From: an uncultured Desulfotignum sp.
Lineage (GTDB): Bacteria; Desulfobacterota; Desulfobacteria; Desulfobacterales; Desulfobacteraceae
Assembly: GCA_937951975.1 (NCBI GenBank)
Contig: CALGAJ010000164.1
Coordinates: 1-17,940, forward strand
Length of the DNA stretch: 17,940 bases
Direction: 5' to 3'
Shown here: positions 6,872-14,379 of the stretch, in pieces
How positions within the stretch are numbered: position 1 is the stretch's first letter
How the letters are laid out: the number at the start of each line of letters is the position of its first letter
The notes under the pieces: model-generated
What the model was told of the DNA's origin: nothing
Seen by the model: only the letters and a program-made list of their open reading frames with translations
Database searches by the model: none
Position numbers and translations under genes: made by a program

Positions 6872-8257
6872 TCATTGGGGTGGCGGCGAAGAATTGAAAA
6901 AGGTGTCGTGCAGTGCCTGAATGGTGGTATCCAGACTGTCTTCGTGCACCAGAAAATACATGGCTGCATCCGAGGCCCCGAAAGAGATCATCTCGATGTT
7001 GACATCGGCCCGGGAAACGGCGGTAAAGCATCGGGCCGCAATGCCCCGGCTCAAGTGAAGGCCCTCTCCCACGATGCTGACCAGGGCTACCCGGGTTCTG
7101 CACGCTGATTCCCGGAACGGCCGGGGATGAATGGCCCGGATGCAGGCATGGGCGGTTTGGGCGTCATTTTTGGACACGAGCAGGCTGATACAGGTCTGGG
7201 AGGTTACCACGGATTTGATATTGATGCCGCTGCCGGAAACAGTCCCCGTGATCAGAGAAAGAATGCCCTGCCGGGCCCCGACGCCTGAGGCGTGGATTTT
7301 TAAGATAGCGATATCCTTTGTGTAGGAAACGCTTTTGATAATGGTGGCCGCCTCTTTGGCCTGGCGGGTGATCCGGCTGCCCCGGGCATCGGGATCATAG
7401 GTGTTTTTGACCGCGATATCGATGTCGGCCTGGCGCACCGGCTCCACGGTGCGGGGGTGCAGGATCCCGGCCCCGGTATAGGCCAGTTCCGCGGCTTCTT
7501 CATAGGTCAGTTCCGGGATCAGGCGGCACTCGGGGATATTGTCCGGGTCCGCGGTCATGAATCCCGGGGTGTCTTTCCAGATTTCCAGAATGTCGGCCCT
7601 GACGCCGGCAGCGACCACGGCGGCGGAATAGTCGGACCCGCCCCTGCCGAAGGTGGTGATCTCCCCGGTCTTGCTGATGCCGTAAAATCCGGGAACGAAC
7701 AAAATTTTGTTTTCCGTGACCTGCCTTCCCAGGCGCAGGGACAGGTTCTCCCGGGTGGGGGCCATCAGGGCCGTGGCATCCATGAATTTGCCGTCCGTGA
7801 TGATGCCGGCTTCTTCCGGCAGGGCCACCCCGCTGTCGATGCCCCGGGAGGTCATGGCCCCCGCCAGGATCATGGCGGAGATCCGTTCCCCGGACACGGC
7901 GATCATGTCCCGCATCCTGGGCGTGGCCTCCCGGGTGAAGCTGATGCCGAAATAGTACCGTTCCAGTTTGCCCAGCAGGTCCTCGAGTGTTTGAAGGACC
8001 TGTTCTTTTGCTTCGGCAGAATCCACCAGGCAGTCGATAATGGTATGATGGCGGCTTCTCAAGTCCTGAATGACCGCTTCTATGGAGTCTTCAGATGCCA
8101 GTGCGGCCTCAATGCCGGAAATCAGGGCGTTGGTAACCCCGTAAAACGCGGACACCACAAAGATGTTTCCCTTCCCCCGGGTCGCCGCCAGATCCAGTAT
8201 GATGTTTGCAGACGGCCCGTCCTTGAGACACCCGCCGCCGATTTTGATGACTTTCAT
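6872..8257 (-). CDS. lysC: Aspartate kinase (monofunctional, with C-terminal ACT regulatory region)
   Basis: Aspartokinase phosphorylates aspartate to aspartyl-phosphate, the committed step to lysine, threonine, methionine and diaminopimelate. The 461-residue protein has the amino acid kinase fold. It shows SGERIS at 122-127, TTFGRGGSD at 201-209 (the nucleotide-binding TTLGRGGSD), EIWKDTPGFMTADP at about 225-238, and YEEAAELAYTGAGILHPRT at 252-270. Residues from about 310 onward form the two ACT-like segments, so feedback inhibition by an end-product amino acid is expected. The N-terminal phosphate-binding motif is unusual: K-I-G-G-G-C-L at residues 5-11 in place of K-F-G-G-T-S. Length and the region after 220 resemble the AK III/ThrA-kinase branch. 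Its ATG overlaps the stop of the upstream D-glycerate dehydrogenase remnant (ATGA), so the two are translationally coupled. A terminator follows at 6755-6776. Kinase activity is expected but the changed first motif leaves some doubt. Confidence 0.9.
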   Translation of the reverse strand: MKVIKIGGGCLKDGPSANIILDLAATRGKGNIFVVSAFYGVTNALISGIEAALASEDSIEAVIQDLRSRHHTIIDCLVDSAEAKEQVLQTLEDLLGKLERYYFGISFTREATPRMRDMIAVSGERISAMILAGAMTSRGIDSGVALPEEAGIITDGKFMDATALMAPTRENLSLRLGRQVTENKILFVPGFYGISKTGEITTFGRGGSDYSAAVVAAGVRADILEIWKDTPGFMTADPDNIPECRLIPELTYEEAAELAYTGAGILHPRTVEPVRQADIDIAVKNTYDPDARGSRITRQAKEAATIIKSVSYTKDIAILKIHASGVGARQGILSLITGTVSGSGINIKSVVTSQTCISLLVSKNDAQTAHACIRAIHPRPFRESACRTRVALVSIVGEGLHLSRGIAARCFTAVSRADVNIEMISFGASDAAMYFLVHEDSLDTTIQALHDTFFNSSPPPQ

Positions 8258-8565
8258 GCCAGTACCTCGGGATTGACAATGTGCGGCACCCGGCCGGTTT
8301 TGTAGAATTCAATGAGGTTCTGAGCCGCCAGAACCGACATTTGATCCCGGGCTTCCATGGTGCCGGAGCCCACATGGGGCAGGACACAGACATTTTCCAT
8401 GGCCAGCAGGGGATTGTCCGGTGCCATGGGTTCCGGGTCCGTAACATCCAGGCCGGCCCACCGGATCTGCTTTTGGTTCAATGCCTCGATCAGGTCGGGT
8501 TCGTGGTGGATGGGGCCCGTGGCCGGGTATTTCCGGGTGATGAGTATTTTCTTTTTGTCATTCAT
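8254..8565 (-). pseudogene. gyaR: D-glycerate/hydroxypyruvate reductase remnant with internal in-frame deletion
   Basis: The 103-residue product joins two ends of a D-2-hydroxyacid dehydrogenase. The first residues, MNDKKKILITRKYPATG, match a normal family N-terminus. The rest, from G-P-I-H-H-E-P-D-L-I-E-A-L onward, matches the C-terminal fifth to third: GLDVTDPEP with the active-site Glu, LPHVGSGT with the catalytic His, and the closing VPHIVNPEV typical of GyaR/GRHPR enzymes. Full-length family members have about 320 residues, so roughly 220 are missing. These include the GxGxxG NAD-binding core and most of the substrate domain. The frame is kept through the junction (about 8512-8523) and the stop overlaps the aspartokinase start by four bases. 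It cannot be a working dehydrogenase. Keeping the frame and the overlap could reflect selection to keep aspartokinase translated. The ATG at 8565 has no clear ribosome binding site. A small functional protein is less likely but not excluded. Confidence 0.75.
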
Positions 8566-8655
8566 GACATAAACCAGATTAAGCAAGTATGGACCGGGTG
8601 TCAAGACCGGATTGTTTCCCCGGCCGCATGTATGTTTTTGTCTGGCCGATCCTGT

Positions 8656-8684
8656 TTGACAAACCCGCAAAAATACATAATAAT
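8656..8684 (+). promoter_or_regulatory. Strong sigma-70-type promoter for the atypical SDR gene
   Basis: A perfect TTGACA (8656-8661), a 17-base spacer and AATAAT (8679-8684, 5 of 6) form a near-consensus promoter. The leader to the ATG at 8743 would be about 50 bases and includes a run of nine T (8711-8719). This is one of the best-matching promoters in the window, which suggests constitutive expression of the downstream gene. Confidence 0.65.
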
Positions 8685-8742
8685 TTCATCTTTTTAAATC
8701 CGGGCGGATGTTTTTTTTTGACAACCCTGACGGCAGATATCG

Positions 8743-10323
8743 ATGATAGATAAACAGGACGGACTTAAAGTGGGATCCATTGAAATTGATGAGGATCAGA
8801 ACACGCTGACGGCCATACGGCACTGCATACCGGTGCTGGAGCAGATTGTGGAGCGGTCGGAACTTCTGGCAAAATTATCAGAGAATGACCGAATTGCCCT
8901 GGTTTCTGCGGCCGGGAGAATTGCCCGGCCCGGTTCGGAAGAGATACGAAAGCGCAAAAAAGATAAAAAACAGCTGAAGCGCCGGGCGATTGTTGAAAAG
9001 GAAAAGCGGCTCAGGGCTGCCACCGGTATCCGGAAAGCCAGGGAAGCCAGCGTGTTTACCGCGCCGCTGAAGATTTCAGGCCCGGTTCCGGTGACGGAAG
9101 AGACCGGGCAGACGCTGGAATCCCCCCGGAACTGCTATGTGTGCAAGGCAGCATTTAAACAGATCCATCACTTTTACGATGCCCTGTGCCCGGAATGCGC
9201 GGAATTCAACTATCAGAAACGCTTTCAGACCGCATCCCTGAAAGGTCAGGTGGCATTGATCACGGGATCCCGTCTTAAAATCGGATATCAGGCCACCCTG
9301 ATGATGCTCAGGGCCGGGGCAACGGTGATTGCCACGACCCGGTTTCCCAGGGATTCCGCCCTCCGGTTTTCAAAGGAAAAGGATTTTTCCGACTGGGGGC
9401 ACCGGCTCCGGATTTACGGTCTGGATCTGAGGCATACCCCGAGTGTGGAGCTGTTCTGTGATTATATCAGGGATACGTACCAGCGGCTGGATATCCTGAT
9501 CAATAATGCGGCCCAGACCGTCCGGCGGCCACCTGGATTTTATGCCCATCTCATGGAGACTGAGACCGGGGATACGGAACTGCTGCCTGAGAAAGCCCAG
9601 ATGCTTTTAGAACAGTATGAGCAATGTATCTCCCGGCTGGAGTTCGGCCGGTCGGAAAATATCGGGGAGAAAAAGGCCCTGCCGGTGACCTGGAATGGAT
9701 CGGCACCGGGTGCAGGGCTGCGCATGCCGGCACAATTGTCCCAGATTCCCTACGCCTATGACTATTCCCTGGATGTGCCCGAGGTGTTCCCTGCAGGCGA
9801 ACTGGATGCAGACCGCCAGCAGATGGATCTGCGCAAGACCAACTCCTGGCGGCTGCGGCTGGGAGAAATTCAGACGTCTGAGATGCTGGAGATCCAGCTG
9901 GTCAACTCCGTGGCTCCCTTTGTGCTGTGTAACCGCCTGACAGCGCTGATGAAGCGGGATAACACAGGACAGAAACATATTGTGAATGTCTCGGCCATGG
10001 AGGGCAAGTTCCTGCGGTTTAAAAAGGGCAGCCGCCATCCCCATACCAACATGGCCAAAGCCGCTTTGAACATGCTCACCCATACGGCGGCCAGTGACCT
10101 GGCCAGGTACGGCATTTACATGAATGCCGTGGATACGGGCTGGGTAACGGACGAGGATCCGGCGGTCCTGGCAAAGCAAAAACAGACCGATCATGATTTT
10201 CAGCCCCCGCTGGATATTGTGGACGGGGCAGCCAGGATCTGCGACCCTTTTTTCCACGGGATCCTCACGGGACACCACTGGTGCGGTAAATTTTTAAAGG
10301 ATTATTTCCCCATTGACTGGTGA
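8743..10323 (+). CDS. Atypical short-chain dehydrogenase with N-terminal zinc ribbon
   Basis: The 526-residue protein has three parts. Residues 1-125 are charged and helical, with a very basic stretch at 69-100, and match nothing I recognise. Residues 131-152 are a zinc-ribbon-like C-x2-C-x14-C-x2-C (Cys131, 134, 149, 152). From 168 it is a Rossmann SDR: the glycine motif is TGSRLKIG (174-181, with Lys in place of the second Gly), and NNAAQ is at 254-258. The catalytic-region Ser is in VSAMEG (Ser417). The usual Y-x-x-x-K reads T-N-M-A-K at 435-439, so the catalytic Tyr is replaced by Thr while Lys439 remains. About 110 extra residues sit between NNAAQ and the VNSVAPF helix (388-394). NAD(P) binding is likely, but the reaction is unknown and may not be a standard alcohol/ketone oxidoreduction. 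The ribosome binding site is weak. It stands alone between two minus-strand operons. Confidence 0.85.
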   Translation: MIDKQDGLKVGSIEIDEDQNTLTAIRHCIPVLEQIVERSELLAKLSENDRIALVSAAGRIARPGSEEIRKRKKDKKQLKRRAIVEKEKRLRAATGIRKAREASVFTAPLKISGPVPVTEETGQTLESPRNCYVCKAAFKQIHHFYDALCPECAEFNYQKRFQTASLKGQVALITGSRLKIGYQATLMMLRAGATVIATTRFPRDSALRFSKEKDFSDWGHRLRIYGLDLRHTPSVELFCDYIRDTYQRLDILINNAAQTVRRPPGFYAHLMETETGDTELLPEKAQMLLEQYEQCISRLEFGRSENIGEKKALPVTWNGSAPGAGLRMPAQLSQIPYAYDYSLDVPEVFPAGELDADRQQMDLRKTNSWRLRLGEIQTSEMLEIQLVNSVAPFVLCNRLTALMKRDNTGQKHIVNVSAMEGKFLRFKKGSRHPHTNMAKAALNMLTHTAASDLARYGIYMNAVDTGWVTDEDPAVLAKQKQTDHDFQPPLDIVDGAARICDPFFHGILTGHHWCGKFLKDYFPIDW

Positions 10324-10356
10324 CAGGTGCGTCCGGCCGGGCAGTTGTTTTTTTCC
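10324..10356 (+). terminator. Possible weak terminator of the SDR gene
   Basis: Directly after the SDR stop, a GC-rich imperfect hairpin around CCGGCCGG (10333-10340) is followed by TTGTTTTTTT (10346-10354). The stem is short and imperfect, so this is only a suggestion. The much stronger hairpin at 10378-10407 could also stop plus-strand transcripts. Confidence 0.35.
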
Positions 10357-10366
10357 GCCCACATGC

Positions 10367-10407
10367 AAAAAAAAACAGCCGGGGTTCCAGATCCCTGGAA
10401 CCCCGGC
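10367..10407 (-). terminator. Strong intrinsic terminator of the fadN-fadA operon
   Basis: A perfect 13-bp GC-rich stem (10378-10390 with 10395-10407, four-base loop ATCC) is followed on the minus strand by TG and then nine T (10375-10367). It lies 37 bases beyond the thiolase stop. This is the strongest terminator in the window. Confidence 0.9.
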
Positions 10408-10443
10408 CGGTAATCGCTGATCCTACTGTCTAAATATCAAGCA

Positions 10444-11622
10444 TCATAGGCGCTCAAATATGGCGGCTGCGCCCATGCCGCCGCCGATGCACATGGACAC
10501 GATGCCGTATTTGCCGCTGACTTCCTTCAGGTTGGCCAGGCAGGTGGCGGTGAGCTTGGCACCGGTGCAGCCCAGGGGATGGCCCAGGGCGATGGCGCCG
10601 CCGTGGATGTTGATCCTGTCCATGTATTTTTCCAGATCCAGTTCCCGGATGCAGTACAGGGCCTGGGAGGCAAACGCTTCATTGATTTCATATATGTCGA
10701 TGTCGTCAATGGTCAGGCCGGCCTGTTCCAGGACCCTGGGGATGGCGTATCTGGGTCCCACGCCCATTTCATCGGATTTGCACCCCACCGTGGCATAGGA
10801 TACCAGCCGGGCCATGGGGGTCAGGCCCAGTTCATCGCATTTTTCCCTGGATGCGATGATGGTGGCGGCGGCCCCGTCCGTGGTCTGGGAGGAATTGCCC
10901 GCCGTGACCGTGCCGTTGGCCTTGAACACGGTGCGCAGCTTGCCCAGTCCTTCGGGCGAGGATTCCCGGATGCCGTCATCATGTTTGACGATGAAGGTTT
11001 CTTTTTTATAGGTGCCGTCGGCCTGTTTCACGTATTTGACGGCCGGGGTGGGAACGATTTCCGTGAACAGGCCGTTGTCCCGGGCCTTGGCTGCCTTGGC
11101 CTGGGAGGCGGCGGCAAAAACGTCCTGATCCTGCCGGGAGATGTTGTATCGTTCCGCCACGTTTTCCGCGGTGATGCCCATGGACACGTACATCTCCGGA
11201 TAAGTCCGGGAAAATTCCGGATGGGGCCGGGGCACGTTGCCGCCCATGGGCACATAGGTCATGGATTCCACGCCCGCGCCCATGGTGATGTCGGACCATC
11301 CCATCTGGACCCGCATGGAGGCCTGGGCAATGGCTTCCAGGCCGGAGGCGCAGAACCGGTTCACCGTGGCACCGGATACCTTGTCGGGAAATCCGGCCAT
11401 TTTCACGGCGATGCGGCCCAGGTTCAGGCCCTGTTCCGCTTCCGGGAACGCGCAGCCCAGCATCACGTCATCCAGGTGCTCCGGGGACAGGTTCGGGGTT
11501 TTTTCCACGGCCTGCTTCATGATAAAGGTGATGAGTTCTTCGGGCCGGGTCTGGTTGAACTGGCCACGTTTCTGCTTGCAGCCCGGGGTCCGGACCGATT
11601 GGACAATATATGCGTCTTTCAT
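10444..11622 (-). CDS. fadA: Acetyl-CoA acyltransferase (3-ketoacyl-CoA thiolase)
   Basis: The enzyme cleaves 3-ketoacyl-CoA with CoA to acetyl-CoA and a shortened acyl-CoA, the last step of beta-oxidation. The 392 residues match the degradative thiolase family in length. The nucleophilic Cys91 is in VNRFCASGL, the NEAF loop is in the C-terminal half, His348 is in GHPLG, and the second catalytic Cys378 is in MCIGGGMG. The ATG at 11622 has AAGGAGGG at 7 bases, and this site overlaps the stop codon of the upstream fadN gene, whose end is 15 bases away. This coupling and shared strand show a two-gene beta-oxidation operon. Acetoacetyl-CoA thiolase is an alternative by family. The pairing with a hydratase-dehydrogenase fusion favours a FadA role with medium or long chains. 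Confidence 0.95.
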   Translation of the reverse strand: MKDAYIVQSVRTPGCKQKRGQFNQTRPEELITFIMKQAVEKTPNLSPEHLDDVMLGCAFPEAEQGLNLGRIAVKMAGFPDKVSGATVNRFCASGLEAIAQASMRVQMGWSDITMGAGVESMTYVPMGGNVPRPHPEFSRTYPEMYVSMGITAENVAERYNISRQDQDVFAAASQAKAAKARDNGLFTEIVPTPAVKYVKQADGTYKKETFIVKHDDGIRESSPEGLGKLRTVFKANGTVTAGNSSQTTDGAAATIIASREKCDELGLTPMARLVSYATVGCKSDEMGVGPRYAIPRVLEQAGLTIDDIDIYEINEAFASQALYCIRELDLEKYMDRINIHGGAIALGHPLGCTGAKLTATCLANLKEVSGKYGIVSMCIGGGMGAAAIFERL

Positions 11623-11637
11623 TGGTATTCCCTCCTT

Positions 11638-14046
11638 CTAGTTTCTGAGCGGTTTGCCGGTTTTGAGCATGTGGTCGATCCGGGCGACGGTTTTTTCCTC
11701 TTTGCAGAAATCCACGAACGCGTCTCTTTCCAGTTTCAGGATGGTGTCTTCACTGACCTCGGAGCCCACATTGACATCACCGCCGCTCATGACATAGGCG
11801 ATCCGTTTGGCCAGGAACGCATCATGATCGCTCATGAAATTGCCGTTGCGCATGTTGAAGATCTCCGCGTTCACCATGCCCTGGCCGGCATCGCCGAACA
11901 CTTTCAAGGGTTGTTTCATGGGCGGGGCATATCCGTCGTCCACCATTCTCAGGACCTCTTTTTTGGCTTCGCCCACCAGGGTGTCCCGGTTGAACACGAT
12001 GCGGTCCGCCTGTCCCAGAAATCCGTTGCCCACAGCCTGGGCCGCAGACATGGACACGGCAGCCATGCCGATTTTCATGAACGCCGCCACAAAGATCTTG
12101 GCCAGGTCCACATCTTTCACGGTTTTACCGGGCAGGGCGTTCACATGTTTTTTCCACAGGTTCATGGTGCCGCCGCCGGCGGGCAAAAGCCCCACGCCGA
12201 TCTCCACCAGACCCATGTACAGTTCCGCATGGGCCACGATGCGGTCCGCGCCCAGGCAGGTTTCACATCCGCCGCCCAGGGTCATGCCGTAAGGGGCCGC
12301 CACCACCGGGAACGGGGCGTATCTGGAAGCCTGGATCCCGTCCTGGGCTTTTTTCAGAAATGCGTCGATTTCCGCATATTTTTTGTCGTGACACAGTTTG
12401 GAGATAAAGCTTAAGTCCGCGCCGGCGGAAAACGCGCCGGGCATGCCGCCGGCTTCGTTGCCGATGACCATGCCCACGCCGTTTTTATCCACATAGTCCA
12501 GACTTTGGGCAATGAAGTCCACGATCTGCTCGTTGATGGCGTTCATTTTGGTATGGAATTCCAGGCAGAACACCCCGTCTCCGATATCCACCAGGGATGC
12601 GGATGCATTTTCCATGGCTGTTTTGTCATTGCCCTTGGCCGCGGCAATGGACACCAGGGATTCCGGCACGGGCACGGGTTTGTATCCGGCTGAAGCAAAA
12701 TCATAGAAATACCGGACCCCGTTTTCCAGTTTGTAAAAGCAGGTGTTTCCCGCATCCAGCATGGCTTTGACATGGGCCGGGATCTCCTGGCCGTCTTTGG
12801 TCATGCGTTCCACGGCATCGGCCACGCCATAGGCATCCCACTGTTCGAACGGCCCCATCTCAAAGTTGTAGCCCCATTTCATGGCGTTGTCGATTTCCAC
12901 CACGGTGTCGGCAATTTCCGGAATCCGGTTGGCGGCATACTGAAAGGAGTTGGCTGCCAGTTTCCAGGCAAATCTGCCGGCCTTGTCATCCGCCTTGAGT
13001 ACGATGTTGATCTTTTCGGTCAGGGTGCCGGCTTTTTTCGCCGCATCCAGGCAGGGGAAGGAAGGCCGTTCCAGATCTTCGTATTCCAGGGTTTTCAGGT
13101 TCAGTACCTTGCGGATCTTTTTCCATTCCGGGGTGAGGTCGGTTTTGTAGAACCCGGCTTTGGTCTTGTTGCCCAGCAGGTTTTTCTCCGCCATTTTTTC
13201 CACAAAATCCGGCAGCTGCATGATATCGCGCTGTTCGTCATCCTTGCACAGGTCATAGGAGTTTTTGGCCACATGCATCATGATGTCCAGGCCCACCAGG
13301 TCCGTGGTCTTGAAGATGGCGGTTTTGGGCCGCCCCATGGCCGGGCCGAAAATGGCATCCACCTCGGGCACGGTGAGTCCGTCTTCCAGCATGAACTGCA
13401 TGGCTGCGCTGATGCCCTGGATCCCGATGCGGTTGCCTACAAAGTTCGGGGTATCCTTGGCCCAGACAATGCCTTTACCCAGGTTTTTCTCGCCGAATTT
13501 TGAAATGAAATCCAGGACCTCGGGCAGGGTCTCTTCCCCCGGAATCAGTTCCAGCAGGTGCATGTACCGCACCGGGTTGAAAAAATGGGTGCCCATGAAG
13601 TGCTGCTTGAATTCTTCAGAAAACCCTTCGGTGATATCCTGGAGCGGAATGCCCGATGTGTTGGTGCTGACAATGGATCCGGGTTTCCGGACCTTTGCCA
13701 CTTTTTCGAACAGGCTGCGCTTGATGTCCAGCCGCTCCACCACCACTTCCACGATCCAGTCGCAGTCGGCCAGTTTGTCGATGTCATCCTCCAGGTTGCC
13801 GATGGCGATCAGTCCGGCATCCTTTTTATTGAAAAACAATGAGGGGGATGATGCCAGGGCCGCATCCAGTCCGGCTTTGACGATCCGGTTCCGGGCCGCG
13901 GGGTCGTTTTTCTCTTCATCTTTCAAGTCGAATGGAACAATGTCTAAAAGCAGTACCTTTACACCGGCACCGGCCAGAAGTGCGGCAATACCGCCTCCCA
14001 TGATCCCGGATCCGATGACTGCGGCCTGTCTGATTTTTCTTGCCAT
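11638..14046 (-). CDS. fadN: 3-hydroxyacyl-CoA dehydrogenase / enoyl-CoA hydratase fusion (FadN type)
   Basis: This bifunctional enzyme hydrates enoyl-CoA and oxidises the resulting 3-hydroxyacyl-CoA with NAD. The domain order is dehydrogenase first and hydratase last, as in Bacillus FadN (about 790 residues) and opposite to Escherichia coli FadB. The 802-residue protein has the NAD motif GSGIMGG at 12-18, the catalytic His154 in THFFNPVR, and a second dehydrogenase C-terminal region to about 420. The crotonase part starts near 485, with the oxyanion segment SAGADLSFI at 540-548 and the two acid residues Glu595 (GGGCE) and Glu615 (VEIGVGLLP). The ATG at 14046 is preceded by AGGAGG at 5-6 bases. 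With fadA 15 bases downstream it provides the last three beta-oxidation steps. Upstream lie a promoter and a FadR-like operator. The acyl-CoA dehydrogenase and electron-transfer flavoprotein must be encoded elsewhere. Confidence 0.95.
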   Translation of the reverse strand: MARKIRQAAVIGSGIMGGGIAALLAGAGVKVLLLDIVPFDLKDEEKNDPAARNRIVKAGLDAALASSPSLFFNKKDAGLIAIGNLEDDIDKLADCDWIVEVVVERLDIKRSLFEKVAKVRKPGSIVSTNTSGIPLQDITEGFSEEFKQHFMGTHFFNPVRYMHLLELIPGEETLPEVLDFISKFGEKNLGKGIVWAKDTPNFVGNRIGIQGISAAMQFMLEDGLTVPEVDAIFGPAMGRPKTAIFKTTDLVGLDIMMHVAKNSYDLCKDDEQRDIMQLPDFVEKMAEKNLLGNKTKAGFYKTDLTPEWKKIRKVLNLKTLEYEDLERPSFPCLDAAKKAGTLTEKINIVLKADDKAGRFAWKLAANSFQYAANRIPEIADTVVEIDNAMKWGYNFEMGPFEQWDAYGVADAVERMTKDGQEIPAHVKAMLDAGNTCFYKLENGVRYFYDFASAGYKPVPVPESLVSIAAAKGNDKTAMENASASLVDIGDGVFCLEFHTKMNAINEQIVDFIAQSLDYVDKNGVGMVIGNEAGGMPGAFSAGADLSFISKLCHDKKYAEIDAFLKKAQDGIQASRYAPFPVVAAPYGMTLGGGCETCLGADRIVAHAELYMGLVEIGVGLLPAGGGTMNLWKKHVNALPGKTVKDVDLAKIFVAAFMKIGMAAVSMSAAQAVGNGFLGQADRIVFNRDTLVGEAKKEVLRMVDDGYAPPMKQPLKVFGDAGQGMVNAEIFNMRNGNFMSDHDAFLAKRIAYVMSGGDVNVGSEVSEDTILKLERDAFVDFCKEEKTVARIDHMLKTGKPLRN

Positions 14047-14094
14047 GATGTCCTCCTGATAAAGGGTGAGTATTCGTGATTCAAATGTTATATT

Positions 14095-14113
14095 ATGAAT
14101 GAGTATTCATTTT
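14095..14113 (-). promoter_or_regulatory. FadR(TetR)-like operator 1, at the fadN transcription start
   Basis: The palindrome ATGAATGAGTATTCAT (14095-14110) is close to the operator consensus TGAATGAMTANTCATTCA known for the TetR-family FadR regulator of fatty-acid degradation in Bacillus: it matches at about 14 of 18 positions. It lies directly downstream of the predicted fadN -10 box, exactly where a repressor would block initiation. Binding by such a regulator is an inference; no tetR-type gene is in this window. Confidence 0.6.
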
Positions 14114-14115
14114 TG

Positions 14116-14143
14116 ATTAACAGAAAATCACCCGGGTTGTCAA
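14116..14143 (-). promoter_or_regulatory. Probable fadN-fadA promoter
   Basis: On the minus strand a perfect TTGACA (14143-14138) is followed by 16 bases and GTTAAT (14121-14116, 4 of 6). The leader to the fadN ATG would be about 60 bases and would contain operator 1 at its beginning. A perfect short inverted repeat GGAAAA-TTA-TTTTCC (14144-14158) sits immediately upstream of the -35. Confidence 0.55.
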
Positions 14144-14161
14144 GGAAAATTATTTTCCGGA

Positions 14162-14182
14162 GAATGTGACATAATTACATTC
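14162..14182. repeat. Inverted repeat GAATGT-N9-ACATTC in the fadN upstream region
   Basis: A perfect 6-bp inverted repeat with a 9-base AT-rich spacer lies upstream of the fadN promoter. Its left arm contains TGTGA, but the right half does not complete a CRP/FNR-type site. It could bind another regulator. No gene is seen in 14114-14254. Confidence 0.35.
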
Positions 14183-14254
14183 AATTTCAAAATGTTAGGG
14201 TTTCGATACGACCGCGGGATTCTTGAGGGTATTCAGGGTCCGGTGGAAACCATA

Positions 14255-14272
14255 TAAATGAATTATCATTCA
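14255..14272. promoter_or_regulatory. FadR(TetR)-like operator 2, towards the divergent plus-strand genes
   Basis: The 18-mer TAAATGAATTATCATTCA matches the Bacillus FadR consensus TGAATGAMTANTCATTCA at 16 of 18 positions. It shares the TGAAT-N4-ATTCA core with operator 1, about 159 bases away. It overlaps a TATAAA (14253-14258) that could be the -10 of a plus-strand promoter. That promoter would transcribe the pair at 14380-16141, although no good -35 is seen at 17 bases. Alternatively the two sites could act together on fadN. Confidence 0.6.
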
Positions 14273-14379
14273 CGACACAATCACGGGGTGGATCTTGAAA
14301 AAAAAAATCACTTCTGGTACGCTGTGTCGTTGGATTTTGTCACTTATTACAATTTTATATAAAAGGTGGAGACCTGTCA

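Noticed and set aside
14066..14083. Third FadR-like site next to the fadN start (TGAGTATTCGTGATTCA)
   Set aside because: It shares short pieces with the other sites but does not align to the 18-bp consensus or keep the TGAAT-N4-ATTCA core.
14164..14181. CRP/FNR-type site (TGTGA...) upstream of fadN
   Set aside because: Only the left half matches; the right half lacks TCACA, so the plain inverted repeat is reported instead.
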